From an uncultured Cuneatibacter sp. (GTDB lineage: Bacteria > Bacillota > Clostridia > Lachnospirales > Lachnospiraceae): a DNA stretch of 21,710 bases. Shown one piece after another: positions 15,660-21,710 of the stretch. Position 1 is the stretch's first letter; each line of letters starts with the position of its first letter. The translations under genes and the position numbers were made by a program. The stretch is from contig CAKQHB010000034.1 in NCBI GenBank assembly GCA_934234215.1, forward strand, positions 1-21,710, in the 5' to 3' direction. The notes under the pieces were generated by a model. That model saw only the letters and a list, made by a program, of their open reading frames with translations. It ran no database searches and was not told where the DNA came from.

Positions 15660-16139
15660 TTATTTATGATAAGGTTCTCCGTTCATGATCCGGTAGCTGC
15701 GGTAAATCTGCTCCAGCAGGATCACCCGCATCAACTGGTGCGGAAATGTCATCGCCGAAAAGCTGATCTTCTCATCTGCCCGATCTAACACCTCTTTTGC
15801 CAGTCCAAGCGAACCACCGATGACAAATACAAGATGGGATTTTCCCTCGATGCCAAGCCGCTCCAGCTTTCTCGACAATCCGACGGAATCCGGCATCTTT
15901 CCCTCGATCGCCAGCGCCAGCACATACGCATCCGCCGGAATCTTATCCAATACCCGCTGTCCTTCCTTGCGCTTGATCTGCTCCTCCAGCTTTTCCGAAG
16001 CACCGTCCGGTGTCTTCTCATCCGCCACCTCCACCAGCTCCAGTTTGCAGTAGCGGCTCAGACGTTTTACATACTCTGCAATGGCATCATTCCAGTATTT
16101 TTCTTTGCTTTTTCCGACTGAAAGTATTGTAATTTTCAT
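15660..16139 (-). CDS. rlmH: 23S rRNA (pseudouridine-1915-N3)-methyltransferase RlmH
   Basis: 159 aa, exactly the usual RlmH length. It is a SPOUT-class enzyme that methylates pseudouridine 1915 in helix 69 of 23S rRNA. The start MKITILSVGK, the FVIGGSLGL cofactor knot at 105-113, TFPHQLMR at 131-138 and the C-terminal PYHK are all diagnostic. A longer reading from 16211 is rejected; the ATG at 16137-16139 has GGAG 6 nt upstream. It is a single-gene unit with its own sigma-A promoter and terminator, divergent from the zinc-ribbon gene. Confidence 0.97.
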   Translation of the reverse strand: MKITILSVGKSKEKYWNDAIAEYVKRLSRYCKLELVEVADEKTPDGASEKLEEQIKRKEGQRVLDKIPADAYVLALAIEGKMPDSVGLSRKLERLGIEGKSHLVFVIGGSLGLAKEVLDRADEKISFSAMTFPHQLMRVILLEQIYRSYRIMNGEPYHK

Positions 16140-16170
16140 TATAAACTCCATTTTTTCATTTCTAATCCAT

Positions 16171-16199
16171 ATGCTATCACACTTCTGCTTTTCTGTCAA
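16171..16199 (-). promoter_or_regulatory. Sigma-A promoter of rlmH
   Basis: On the minus strand a perfect TTGACA (16194-16199) is followed after 17 nt by TAGCAT (16171-16176), a 4/6 match to TATAAT. The predicted start leaves a leader of about 25 nt before rlmH. Confidence 0.6.
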
Positions 16200-16225
16200 A
16201 AAACCGTGCATTCTCGAAAATTTAG

Positions 16226-16253
16226 TTGACTTCCCGACACTTCTGTGTATATT
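16226..16253 (+). promoter_or_regulatory. Sigma-A promoter of the zinc-ribbon gene
   Basis: TTGACT (16226-16231) and TATATT (16248-16253), each 5/6 to consensus, are separated by 16 nt. The predicted start near 16260 gives a leader of about 28 nt. It is back to back with the rlmH promoter, with 26 bp between the two -35 boxes. Confidence 0.6.
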
Positions 16254-16287
16254 AGTACACAGATATCAGACAGAAATGGAGACCATT

Positions 16288-17145
16288 ATGTATTGCACAA
16301 AATGTGAAAAAGAATTTGAGAGCGGTACGCTCTGTCCCATCTGCGGCAGTACCCTCGTTGAGAAAGCACAGGACGAGGACAGTGAAAACCACATTCCCGT
16401 TGCCTGCGATGAGGAGCAGTGCATTCACCGGATTCAGGAGTATTTTCAGTATTCCGGCATTCAGGAGACGTTTCTCGAATACGATGACGAGACGGACACC
16501 TATCGTCTACTTGTAAATGAGTCCGATTACCAGACCGCCGTGAAGCTGCTGCGCATTTTCCACGAAGAAGAAAAGAAGCAGTCCATCGAAGCCGTGGAGC
16601 AGGAGGTGGATGAGCAGGAGGCAGAGGAAAACAGTCAGCTTTTGCTGCACCACGATTCCAACAGCGTCTATGTCAATTCTGAGGACAAATACCGGGACAA
16701 CCGTTCTTCCGGTCTCTCACTGCTGTTTGTGGGCGCTGTCGTTCTCATTTTTGATCTGCTCTACATCGCCGGAATCATTCCTCTCGCACAGACCGGTGTT
16801 TCCGCCTGGATGATGCGGATTGTCTTTGGTGTCATCGGCATCGCTGCCATCGTGGGCGGAATCGTAACTCTAAAGCAATCCAGCGCACTCCGCAGCGATA
16901 TCCACCGGGAGGACGAGCTGACGAAAGAGATTTTGGACTGGTTCTACCTCACCTATGCCGCTGCGGACTTAGACCGGGACATTGACGAGTCTCTGACAGA
17001 AAGTGAGACATTGGGCGAAACCGAGCGCCAGCTTCGCCGTCTCGAACTCATCAAATCCTACATCACCACCGAGTACGATATGCCGGACGAAGCATTTGTC
17101 GATCATCTGACCGAAATTGTTTATCAGAAGTTATACGAAAACTAA
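16288..17145 (+). CDS. Zinc-ribbon membrane protein of unknown function
   Basis: 285 aa; I do not recognise a named family. Residues 1-19 form a zinc ribbon with Cys3, Cys6, Cys16 and Cys19. An acidic region follows, with a small folded-looking stretch at about 45-95 (ETFLEYDDETDTYRLLVNES, then DYQTAVKLLRIF). This stretch is loosely reminiscent of DUF2007-like domains, which I cannot confirm. A Glu-rich linker spans 93-115. Two membrane helices at about 142-166 and 176-196 form a hairpin, followed by a charged, probably helical C-terminal domain of about 85 aa. The ATG at 16288 has GGAG 6 nt upstream. Both soluble parts should face the cytoplasm. It is a single-gene unit with its own promoter and terminator. 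Confidence 0.85.
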   Translation: MYCTKCEKEFESGTLCPICGSTLVEKAQDEDSENHIPVACDEEQCIHRIQEYFQYSGIQETFLEYDDETDTYRLLVNESDYQTAVKLLRIFHEEEKKQSIEAVEQEVDEQEAEENSQLLLHHDSNSVYVNSEDKYRDNRSSGLSLLFVGAVVLIFDLLYIAGIIPLAQTGVSAWMMRIVFGVIGIAAIVGGIVTLKQSSALRSDIHREDELTKEILDWFYLTYAAADLDRDIDESLTESETLGETERQLRRLELIKSYITTEYDMPDEAFVDHLTEIVYQKLYEN

Positions 17146-17160
17146 AGCTATGACTGTACG

Positions 17161-17195
17161 AAAAAAGGTCACCTCCCGCGAGGCGACCTTTTTTT
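17161..17195. terminator. Bidirectional terminator between zinc-ribbon gene and leuA-araC
   Basis: AAAAAAGGTC plus CCTC (17161-17175) pairs with GAGG plus GACCTTTTTT (17180-17194) around a CCGC loop, with one A-C mismatch. T-runs on both strands make it usable by both convergent genes. It lies 15 nt after the zinc-ribbon gene stop. Confidence 0.85.
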
Positions 17196-17199
17196 GATA

Positions 17200-17233
17200 G
17201 CGGAGAATCCTGCGCTGCAGGATTCTATTTTTA
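17200..17233. repeat. Fragment of the dispersed hairpin repeat
   Basis: Perfect 10-bp arms AGAATCCTGC (17204-17213) and GCAGGATTCT (17217-17226) flank a 3-nt loop. Together with its flanks the segment matches the reverse complement of about 21505-21537, with one substitution and one single-base gap. The A/T-rich edge of this module supplies the stop codon of the leuA-araC gene (17231-17233). Confidence 0.65.
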
Positions 17234-19219
17234 TCTCTGATTGCGAAGCTGCAGCGGTGTGATACCGTATGCCTTCTTGAACAGACGATTGAAATGTTCC
17301 ACGTTCTGATAGCCGACGCTCTCTGCAACGGCTTCCACGGTCATGGAACTGTTCTTTAATAGCGTGCGCGCCTTCTTCATGCGGGCTTTCTTCACCAGCT
17401 CGCCAAAGGTAGATCCGGACTTTTCACGGATGTACTTGGACAGGTACGGTTTGGACAGGAAGAACTTTTCGGATAACTCTTCCAGCGTAACGGTCTGATA
17501 GTTCGTCTGGATGTAGTTACGGATCTCTGTCATTCTCGCATCTACGCCCTCGGAAGCGCCCTGGATCTCATCCACCTGATTGACAGCAACTGCAAGTGCC
17601 TGAATGGAGGACCTAATGATATCCTCGTCGATACCAACGCCCCAGAAGCAACGTCCCTTGCAGGTAACACCCACATAGGTAACTGCCTTAGAGGAAGATC
17701 CTGTCGTCAAGGAATGCTCCTCGTAGTTGGATAGCTCATAGCTGATACCAAAATACTGCTTGATGGCGTTGCTGACTGCGTCAAGGCGTCCGTTACCATT
17801 TGCAGACACCACATGATCCACACCTGCATGATGCAGTGTTACAGTAGACAAAATACCATTGACCTGCTTGAAGTGACACTCCGGAATCTGGAAGACCGGT
17901 GCATTGTTGATGTACTTGTCTTCGAAAATCTGGTAAACCCAGCCCGGAGACAGCTCCTTGTGCTCGCGGTCGGAAACGCCCTTGACGGTGTAACCAACAT
18001 CCTCTTTCATCTTATCCGGAATGCTCATACCGAAGTTCTGCTTCAAGATGTAGCTGACGCCGCCCTTACCGGACTGGCTGTTGATACGGATAACATCGGA
18101 ATCGTACTCTCTTCCAACATCCTTCGGATCAATGGGCAGATACGGTACAGTCCACTCTTTCAGCTGCTTCTCTTCTCTCCAGTTCATGCCCTTTGCAATG
18201 GCATCCTGATGGGAGCCGGAGAATGCGGTAAATACCAGATCTCCTGCGTAGGGCTGACGCTCCGGTACGCGCATGTTTGTAAATGCCTCGTACTTTTTGC
18301 GGATTGCCGGAAGGTTGGAGAACTCCAGATGAGGATCTACACCCTGGGTAAACATATTCATGGCAAGAGTCACGATATCCACGTTACCGGTGCGCTCGCC
18401 GTTTCCAAACAGCGTACCTTCCACACGGTCAGCGCCCGCCAGAACACCAAGCTCTGCAGCAGCAACGCCGCATCCGCGGTCATTGTGAGGGTGCAGGCTC
18501 AAAGTCACTGCCTCACGGTACTTCATGTGCTTGCTCATATATTCCACCTGAGAAGCGAATACATGAGGCATCGCATTCTCAACAGTTCCGGGCAGGTTGA
18601 TGATCGCCTTGTGATCTGTGGTAGGCTGCCATACATCCAGAACAGCATTGCATACTTCCAATGCATAATCCACTTCGGTGCCGGAAAAGCTCTCCGGGCT
18701 GTACTCGAAGGAGAAGTTTCCGTTGGTCTCACTTGCCAGCTGCCTTAACAGCTTTGCGCCGTCCACTGCCAACTGCTTGATCTCTTCCTTGCTCTTGCGG
18801 AATACCTGCTCACGCTGTGCAACAGAAGTGGAGTTGTACAGATGAATAACTGCGTGGGGAGCGCCCTTGACTGCCTCAAACGTCTTGCGGATGATATGCT
18901 CTCTCGCCTGCGTCAGAACCTGTACGGTCACATCTTCCGGAATCATGTTGCGCTCGATCAGGGCACGCATGAAGCGATACTCCGTATCAGATGCTGCGGG
19001 GAAGCCAACCTCGATTTCCTTGAATCCGATGTCCACTAACATCTGGAAGAACTCCAGCTTCTGCTCCAGGGACATGGGCTCTATCAGAGCCTGGTTGCCA
19101 TCGCGCAGATCCACGCTGCACCAAATCGGTGCTTCGGTAATATGATCCTTCTTCACCCAGTCAAAAGAGGGCTCCGGAGGTAAAAAATATCCAATCTGGT
19201 ATTTATCAAAATTCTTCAT
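17231..19219 (-). CDS. leuA: 2-isopropylmalate synthase with C-terminal AraC-type DNA-binding domain
   Basis: 662 aa. Residues 1-550 are a full isopropylmalate synthase of the long (Mycobacterium/yeast-like) type, which condenses acetyl-CoA and 2-oxoisovalerate in the first step of leucine synthesis. Motifs are SVDLRDGNQAL at 35-45, the metal-binding SLHPHNDRGCG at 241-251 (His243, His245) and GNGERTGN at 272-279. A LeuA-type regulatory domain at about 430-550 includes GNGRLDAVSNAI. After a linker of about 15 residues, 563-662 form a complete AraC-family domain. Helix-turn-helix 1 is around LEELSEKFFLSKPYLSKYIR, helix-turn-helix 2 around MTVEAVAESVGYQNVEHFNR, and the end is FKKAYGITPLQLR. No stop or frameshift separates the parts. 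GGAG lies 11 nt before the ATG. It is monocistronic with no leuB, leuC or leuD nearby. The enzyme call is firm; a regulatory role is inferred. Confidence 0.93.
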   Translation of the reverse strand: MKNFDKYQIGYFLPPEPSFDWVKKDHITEAPIWCSVDLRDGNQALIEPMSLEQKLEFFQMLVDIGFKEIEVGFPAASDTEYRFMRALIERNMIPEDVTVQVLTQAREHIIRKTFEAVKGAPHAVIHLYNSTSVAQREQVFRKSKEEIKQLAVDGAKLLRQLASETNGNFSFEYSPESFSGTEVDYALEVCNAVLDVWQPTTDHKAIINLPGTVENAMPHVFASQVEYMSKHMKYREAVTLSLHPHNDRGCGVAAAELGVLAGADRVEGTLFGNGERTGNVDIVTLAMNMFTQGVDPHLEFSNLPAIRKKYEAFTNMRVPERQPYAGDLVFTAFSGSHQDAIAKGMNWREEKQLKEWTVPYLPIDPKDVGREYDSDVIRINSQSGKGGVSYILKQNFGMSIPDKMKEDVGYTVKGVSDREHKELSPGWVYQIFEDKYINNAPVFQIPECHFKQVNGILSTVTLHHAGVDHVVSANGNGRLDAVSNAIKQYFGISYELSNYEEHSLTTGSSSKAVTYVGVTCKGRCFWGVGIDEDIIRSSIQALAVAVNQVDEIQGASEGVDARMTEIRNYIQTNYQTVTLEELSEKFFLSKPYLSKYIREKSGSTFGELVKKARMKKARTLLKNSSMTVEAVAESVGYQNVEHFNRLFKKAYGITPLQLRNQR

Positions 19220-19268
19220 GCTTAATATTGCTCCTTTTGCATTTCTGTCGCTTTTTTAACGTGCTTTC

Positions 19269-19297
19269 ATCCTAACACAAAATCGCTCCAGATACCA
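19269..19297 (-). promoter_or_regulatory. Candidate weak promoter of leuA-araC (extended -10)
   Basis: On the minus strand TAGGAT (19269-19274) is preceded by TGT, an extended -10 form. The -35 position holds TGGTAT (19292-19297) at 17 nt, a poor match. The predicted start near 19262 gives a leader of about 42 nt, too short for a T-box. A weak -35 with an extended -10 is common at activator-dependent promoters. Nothing else in 19220-19408 looks better, but the region is AT-rich, so this is tentative. Confidence 0.35.
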
Positions 19298-19298
19298 G

Positions 19299-19325
19299 TG
19301 ATATATTTATCATATTTTTTGATAT
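19299..19325. promoter_or_regulatory. Candidate AraC-type operator: TGATAT direct repeat
   Basis: TGATAT occurs at 19299-19304 and again at 19320-19325, a 21-bp step (two helical turns). The first copy also forms an inverted pair with TATCA at 19308-19312. The sites begin 2 bp upstream of the candidate -35 box of leuA-araC. AraC-family proteins commonly bind two direct half-sites spaced about 21 bp next to -35. The high AT content makes chance likely enough to keep confidence low. Confidence 0.3.
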
Positions 19326-19408
19326 TTTTTACTCTTATACTGCAACAGGCATCAAAACAGCCCTCTTATTTTTAAACAAGCCATCATAAAATCAATCCAT
19401 TCCATCAA

Positions 19409-19441
19409 AAAACCTTCCCAATCACGGACCGGGAAGGTTTT
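19409..19441. terminator. Terminator of the ABC-F gene
   Basis: AAAACCTTCCC (19409-19419) pairs perfectly with GGGAAGGTTTT (19431-19441), an 11-bp stem with an 11-nt loop. On the minus strand it is followed by a run of six T. It lies 25 nt after the ABC-F stop and insulates leuA-araC from upstream transcription. Confidence 0.88.
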
Positions 19442-19466
19442 ATCCTGACCTTGAGCAAAAATATCT

Positions 19467-21410
19467 TTACTCCTCGGCTGCCAGAGCCTCCCACTGTTCG
19501 TAGTCTGCCTCCAGCTCTGCCTGCTTTTCTTCTTTTTCTTTGTTCAGTTCCAGAAGCTTTGCCACATTCGTGTACACTTCCTCCGTGCCAAGCAGTGCGT
19601 CGATCTCCTCCAGCCGCGCTTCCAGTGCGGCAATGGCATCTTCCACCTTTTTCAGATCGTTCTGACGCTTGCGCAGTCTCGCCTGCTCTTCCTTCTGCTG
19701 CTTCCAGTCCAGCGCCGTCACTTTCACCGGCGCCTTCGCGGGCTGCACCTTCACTTCTCCGGATTCTACTGCCTTCTTTGCCGCTTCCTCCGCCAGATAC
19801 GCCTGCTGCGTCTTCTTCTCCACATAGTAATCGTAGTTGCCCAGATAGCTTGTGAACTCCTGCTCCGACAGCTCCAGCACCCGCGTTGCAGTCTGGTTGA
19901 TGAAGTAACGGTCGTGGGATACATACAGCACTGTACCGGTATAGCGGTTCAGCGCCTGCTCCAAAATTTCTTTTGATAAAATATCCAGATGATTCGTCGG
20001 CTCATCGAGGATCAGGAAGTTCGCTTCCGAAAGCATCAGCTTCGCCAGCGACACACGGCCCTTCTCGCCGCCGGACAGCTCGGAGATCTGCTTAAATACA
20101 TCCTCTCCGGTAAACAAAAATGCTGCAAGCACATTTCGAATCTCCGTATTTGTCAACGTCGGATAGGCATCGGACATCTCCTCAAATACTGTCTTTTCTG
20201 AGTGCAGCACATGATGTTCCTGATCGTAGTAGGCGATCTGGACACGGGAGCCCAGCTTGATCTCGCCGGTATCCGGCTGCAGCAGACCATTGATGATCTT
20301 CAGCAATGTCGTCTTGCCCGTGCCATTCTTTCCGATGACTGCCAGACGCTCTCCACGCTTGATCTCAAAGGTCACATCTGTGAACAGCTGCTGGTCTCCA
20401 AACGCCTTGGAAAGCCCTGTGATCTGCAGCACATCGTTGCCGCTGATATTGCGCGGGCTCAGCTCCATCGTCATAGCGACATCCTGCGTGATGGGCTTGT
20501 CCAGCACTTCCACCTTCGCCAACGCCTTCTCCCGGCTCTCCGCCCGTTTGATGGACTTTTCCCGGTTAAAAGACTTTAATCTCGCAATGACTTCTTCCTG
20601 ATGCTTGATCTCCCGCTGCTGATTGTAATACGCCTTCAGCTCGATGTCCAGCATCGCTTTCTTCTTCTGATAGTAGTCGGTATAATTGCCCCGGTATGTC
20701 CGCACCTGACAACGGTCGATCTCAATGACCTTCGTCACGATCTTGTCCAGAAAATACCGGTCATGGGCTACCACGATGACACTGCCGTTATAGTTCAGCA
20801 AAAAGTTCTCCAACCATGCCACCGAATCCATATCCAAATGGTTCGTCGGCTCATCGAGCAGAATCACATCCGGCTTTGACAGCAGCAGTTTACTCAGAGA
20901 AACACGGGTCTTCTGTCCGCCGGACAATGTACCCACATCCTTGTCAAACTCCTCCTCGGTAAAGCCGAGACCTCGCAGCACGCCTGTCACTTCGCTGCGC
21001 ACTGCATAGCCGTCCGCCTGCTCAAACTCATGGGTTGCACGGGAATAGGATTCCAAAAGCTTTGTCAGCTCCTCTCCCTCTGCGTCTTTCATCTCCCGCT
21101 CCAAACGACGGATGCGCTGCTCTAGCTCCAGCACATCCCGCTTCATCTCCAGAATCTCCTCGTAGATCGTGCGTCCCTCCTGCAATGCCTGATGCTGCGC
21201 GAGATAGCCGATGGTCTTGCCCTTGGCTAACATCACCTCGCCGGAATCCGCTGCCAGTTCGCCCATGATGATTTTTAACAGTGTGGACTTGCCTGCACCG
21301 TTGATACCGACGATTGCCGCCTTCTCCCGCTCCTCAATATGAAAGGTCGCATCCTCAATAATCGTTTTATCTATAAAAGCCTTATGTATATGGCTGCATG
21401 CCAGAATCAT
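19467..21410 (-). CDS. ABC-F family ATPase (ribosome-associated translation factor)
   Basis: 647 aa with two ABC domains and no membrane segments. Domain 1 has Walker A GINGAGKST at 35-43, signature LSGGQ at 162-166 and Walker B VILLDE at 182-187. Domain 2 has Walker A GKNGTGKTT at 360-368, LSGGE at 445-449 and FLILDE at 465-470. Between them, about 235-325, lies the charged interdomain linker that in this family reaches the P-site tRNA. A C-terminal Lys/Glu-rich coiled coil covers about 570-647. The architecture resembles the YdiF/Uup-like housekeeping ABC-F group rather than a dedicated antibiotic-resistance factor, but the sequence alone does not exclude the latter. GGAGGAAGT precedes the ATG, with its own promoter and terminator. 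Confidence 0.94.
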   Translation of the reverse strand: MILACSHIHKAFIDKTIIEDATFHIEEREKAAIVGINGAGKSTLLKIIMGELAADSGEVMLAKGKTIGYLAQHQALQEGRTIYEEILEMKRDVLELEQRIRRLEREMKDAEGEELTKLLESYSRATHEFEQADGYAVRSEVTGVLRGLGFTEEEFDKDVGTLSGGQKTRVSLSKLLLSKPDVILLDEPTNHLDMDSVAWLENFLLNYNGSVIVVAHDRYFLDKIVTKVIEIDRCQVRTYRGNYTDYYQKKKAMLDIELKAYYNQQREIKHQEEVIARLKSFNREKSIKRAESREKALAKVEVLDKPITQDVAMTMELSPRNISGNDVLQITGLSKAFGDQQLFTDVTFEIKRGERLAVIGKNGTGKTTLLKIINGLLQPDTGEIKLGSRVQIAYYDQEHHVLHSEKTVFEEMSDAYPTLTNTEIRNVLAAFLFTGEDVFKQISELSGGEKGRVSLAKLMLSEANFLILDEPTNHLDILSKEILEQALNRYTGTVLYVSHDRYFINQTATRVLELSEQEFTSYLGNYDYYVEKKTQQAYLAEEAAKKAVESGEVKVQPAKAPVKVTALDWKQQKEEQARLRKRQNDLKKVEDAIAALEARLEEIDALLGTEEVYTNVAKLLELNKEKEEKQAELEADYEQWEALAAEE

Positions 21411-21453
21411 ACTTCCTCCAATTTTCTGTGTTCCGTCTTTTCTTACGACCTAC

Positions 21454-21482
21454 AGTGTAACAGATTCCCATGCATCTGTCAA
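21454..21482 (-). promoter_or_regulatory. Sigma-A promoter of the ABC-F gene
   Basis: On the minus strand a perfect TTGACA (21477-21482) is followed after 17 nt by TACACT (21454-21459), 4/6 to TATAAT, with an extended TGT just before it. The leader to the ATG is about 37 nt. No long attenuation leader of the kind found before many resistance ABC-F genes is present. Confidence 0.65.
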
Positions 21483-21505
21483 AAACAGTTCTTATTCACA
21501 GTAAA

Positions 21506-21641
21506 AATAGATCCTGCATCGCAGGATTCTCCGCCTGCGGCGGGTCGCGAAGCGACAAATTCCATTCCGTCGCAGTGCGATCCATGCGGAGCGGTTTTTG
21601 CGCCATAGGAAATGCAGCGCAATTTCCTATGGCGCAAAAAA
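21506..21641. repeat. Dispersed multi-hairpin repeat, copy 2 (fullest copy)
   Basis: A run of perfect short hairpins stands in series. ATCCTGC/GCAGGAT is at 21511-21527, CCGCC/GGCGG at 21531-21543 and GTCGC/GCGAC at 21544-21556, each with a 3-nt loop. After the conserved block ending in GCGG come 19-nt arms at 21595-21613 and 21622-21640. The right part (21559-21641) matches copy 1 at window positions 1-83. The first module, inverted, also occurs at 17200-17233. There is no coding capacity, and I cannot name a known family. Confidence 0.8.
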
Positions 21642-21655
21642 GTGTCTTCGACACT
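21636..21655 (-). terminator. Leftward terminator beyond the repeat
   Basis: AGTGTC (21641-21646) pairs with GACACT (21650-21655) around TTC. On the minus strand the stem is followed by six T (21636-21641 on the plus strand are A). It probably serves a leftward gene lying right of the window, or is the last module of the repeat. Confidence 0.5.
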
Positions 21656-21662
21656 CTCAACT

Positions 21663-21699
21663 CCCCTGACCCCTCATTCATGAGGGGAAGGGGGTTTTT
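21663..21699 (+). terminator. Rightward terminator-like hairpin
   Basis: CCCCTCA (21670-21676) pairs with TGAGGGG (21681-21687) around TTCA. An outer CCCC (21663-21666) can pair with GGGG near 21690-21694, and five T follow on the plus strand. No rightward gene precedes it within 4 kb, so it may be part of the repeat unit rather than a gene terminator. Confidence 0.45.
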
Positions 21700-21710
21700 C
21701 TTTTTCCTTC

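Noticed and set aside
17813..18748. 311-aa open frame opposite leuA-araC
   Set aside because: It is antisense to conserved synthase sequence, with no family resemblance.
19220..19466. T-box or leucine attenuator leader before leuA-araC
   Set aside because: No T-box consensus, no leader peptide with leucine codons and no antiterminator pair; the only strong hairpin is the ABC-F terminator.
21496..21681. 61-aa leftward frame across the terminal repeat
   Set aside because: It reads through a chain of palindromes with no ribosome site; it is repeat sequence, not a gene.
1..21710. CRISPR array, tRNA, rRNA, transposase or prophage genes
   Set aside because: No regularly spaced direct repeats, no cloverleaf-like sequence and no mobile-element proteins were seen on either strand; the repeats present are palindromic intergenic elements.

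Overview
The window looks like chromosome of an anaerobic, endospore-forming Firmicute, most likely of the Lachnospiraceae. The reasons are the complete spoIIIA operon and spoIVB, the run asp23-nusB-xseA-xseB-ispA-dxs-tlyA-nadK-argR-recN, the moderate GC content, the strong GGAGG ribosome sites and the Lachnospiraceae-like protein sequences. Family level is an inference; species cannot be told from the sequence. There is no rRNA, tRNA, CRISPR array, prophage or transposase.

Layout, left to right. Positions 1-123 hold a truncated copy of a hairpin repeat and a terminator. spoIVB (298-1593, +), the sporulation signalling protease, stands alone behind a sigma-G-like promoter and meets recN tail to tail with 3 bp between stop codons. 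From 10602 down to 1597 ten leftward housekeeping genes form one tightly packed operon: asp23, nusB, xseA, xseB, ispA, dxs, tlyA, nadK, argR, recN. A near-consensus sigma-A promoter (10635-10663) drives it. Several genes overlap or are coupled stop-to-start. Upstream, the full eight-gene spoIIIA operon (spoIIIAA to spoIIIAH, 15575 to 10664) encodes the mother cell-forespore channel. It runs straight into the housekeeping promoter with no terminator. rlmH (leftward) and a zinc-ribbon membrane protein of unknown function (rightward) are divergent, each with its own sigma-A promoter. Next comes a leftward leuA-like gene whose product is a full-length 2-isopropylmalate synthase with a complete AraC-type DNA-binding domain fused to its C terminus, then an ABC-F translation factor. 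A second copy of the hairpin repeat closes the window.

How the genes work together. SpoIIIAA-AH build and power the channel that supports the engulfed forespore, and SpoIVB is the forespore signal that triggers sigma-K activation in the mother cell; both belong to the same sporulation stage. The housekeeping operon combines isoprenoid supply (Dxs, IspA), DNA repair (XseA/B, RecN), RNA and ribosome functions (NusB, TlyA), NADP synthesis (NadK) and arginine regulation (ArgR).

The most unusual object is the LeuA-AraC fusion (17231-19219). It places a leucine-sensing enzyme and a DNA-binding domain in one chain. Its own upstream region has no recognisable T-box, but has a weak promoter preceded by a direct repeat with 21-bp spacing, which fits possible autoregulation. 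Second is the dispersed hairpin repeat, whose two copies differ by three compensatory base-pair changes in the stem. A further fragment of the same repeat forms the 3' edge of the leuA-araC gene.
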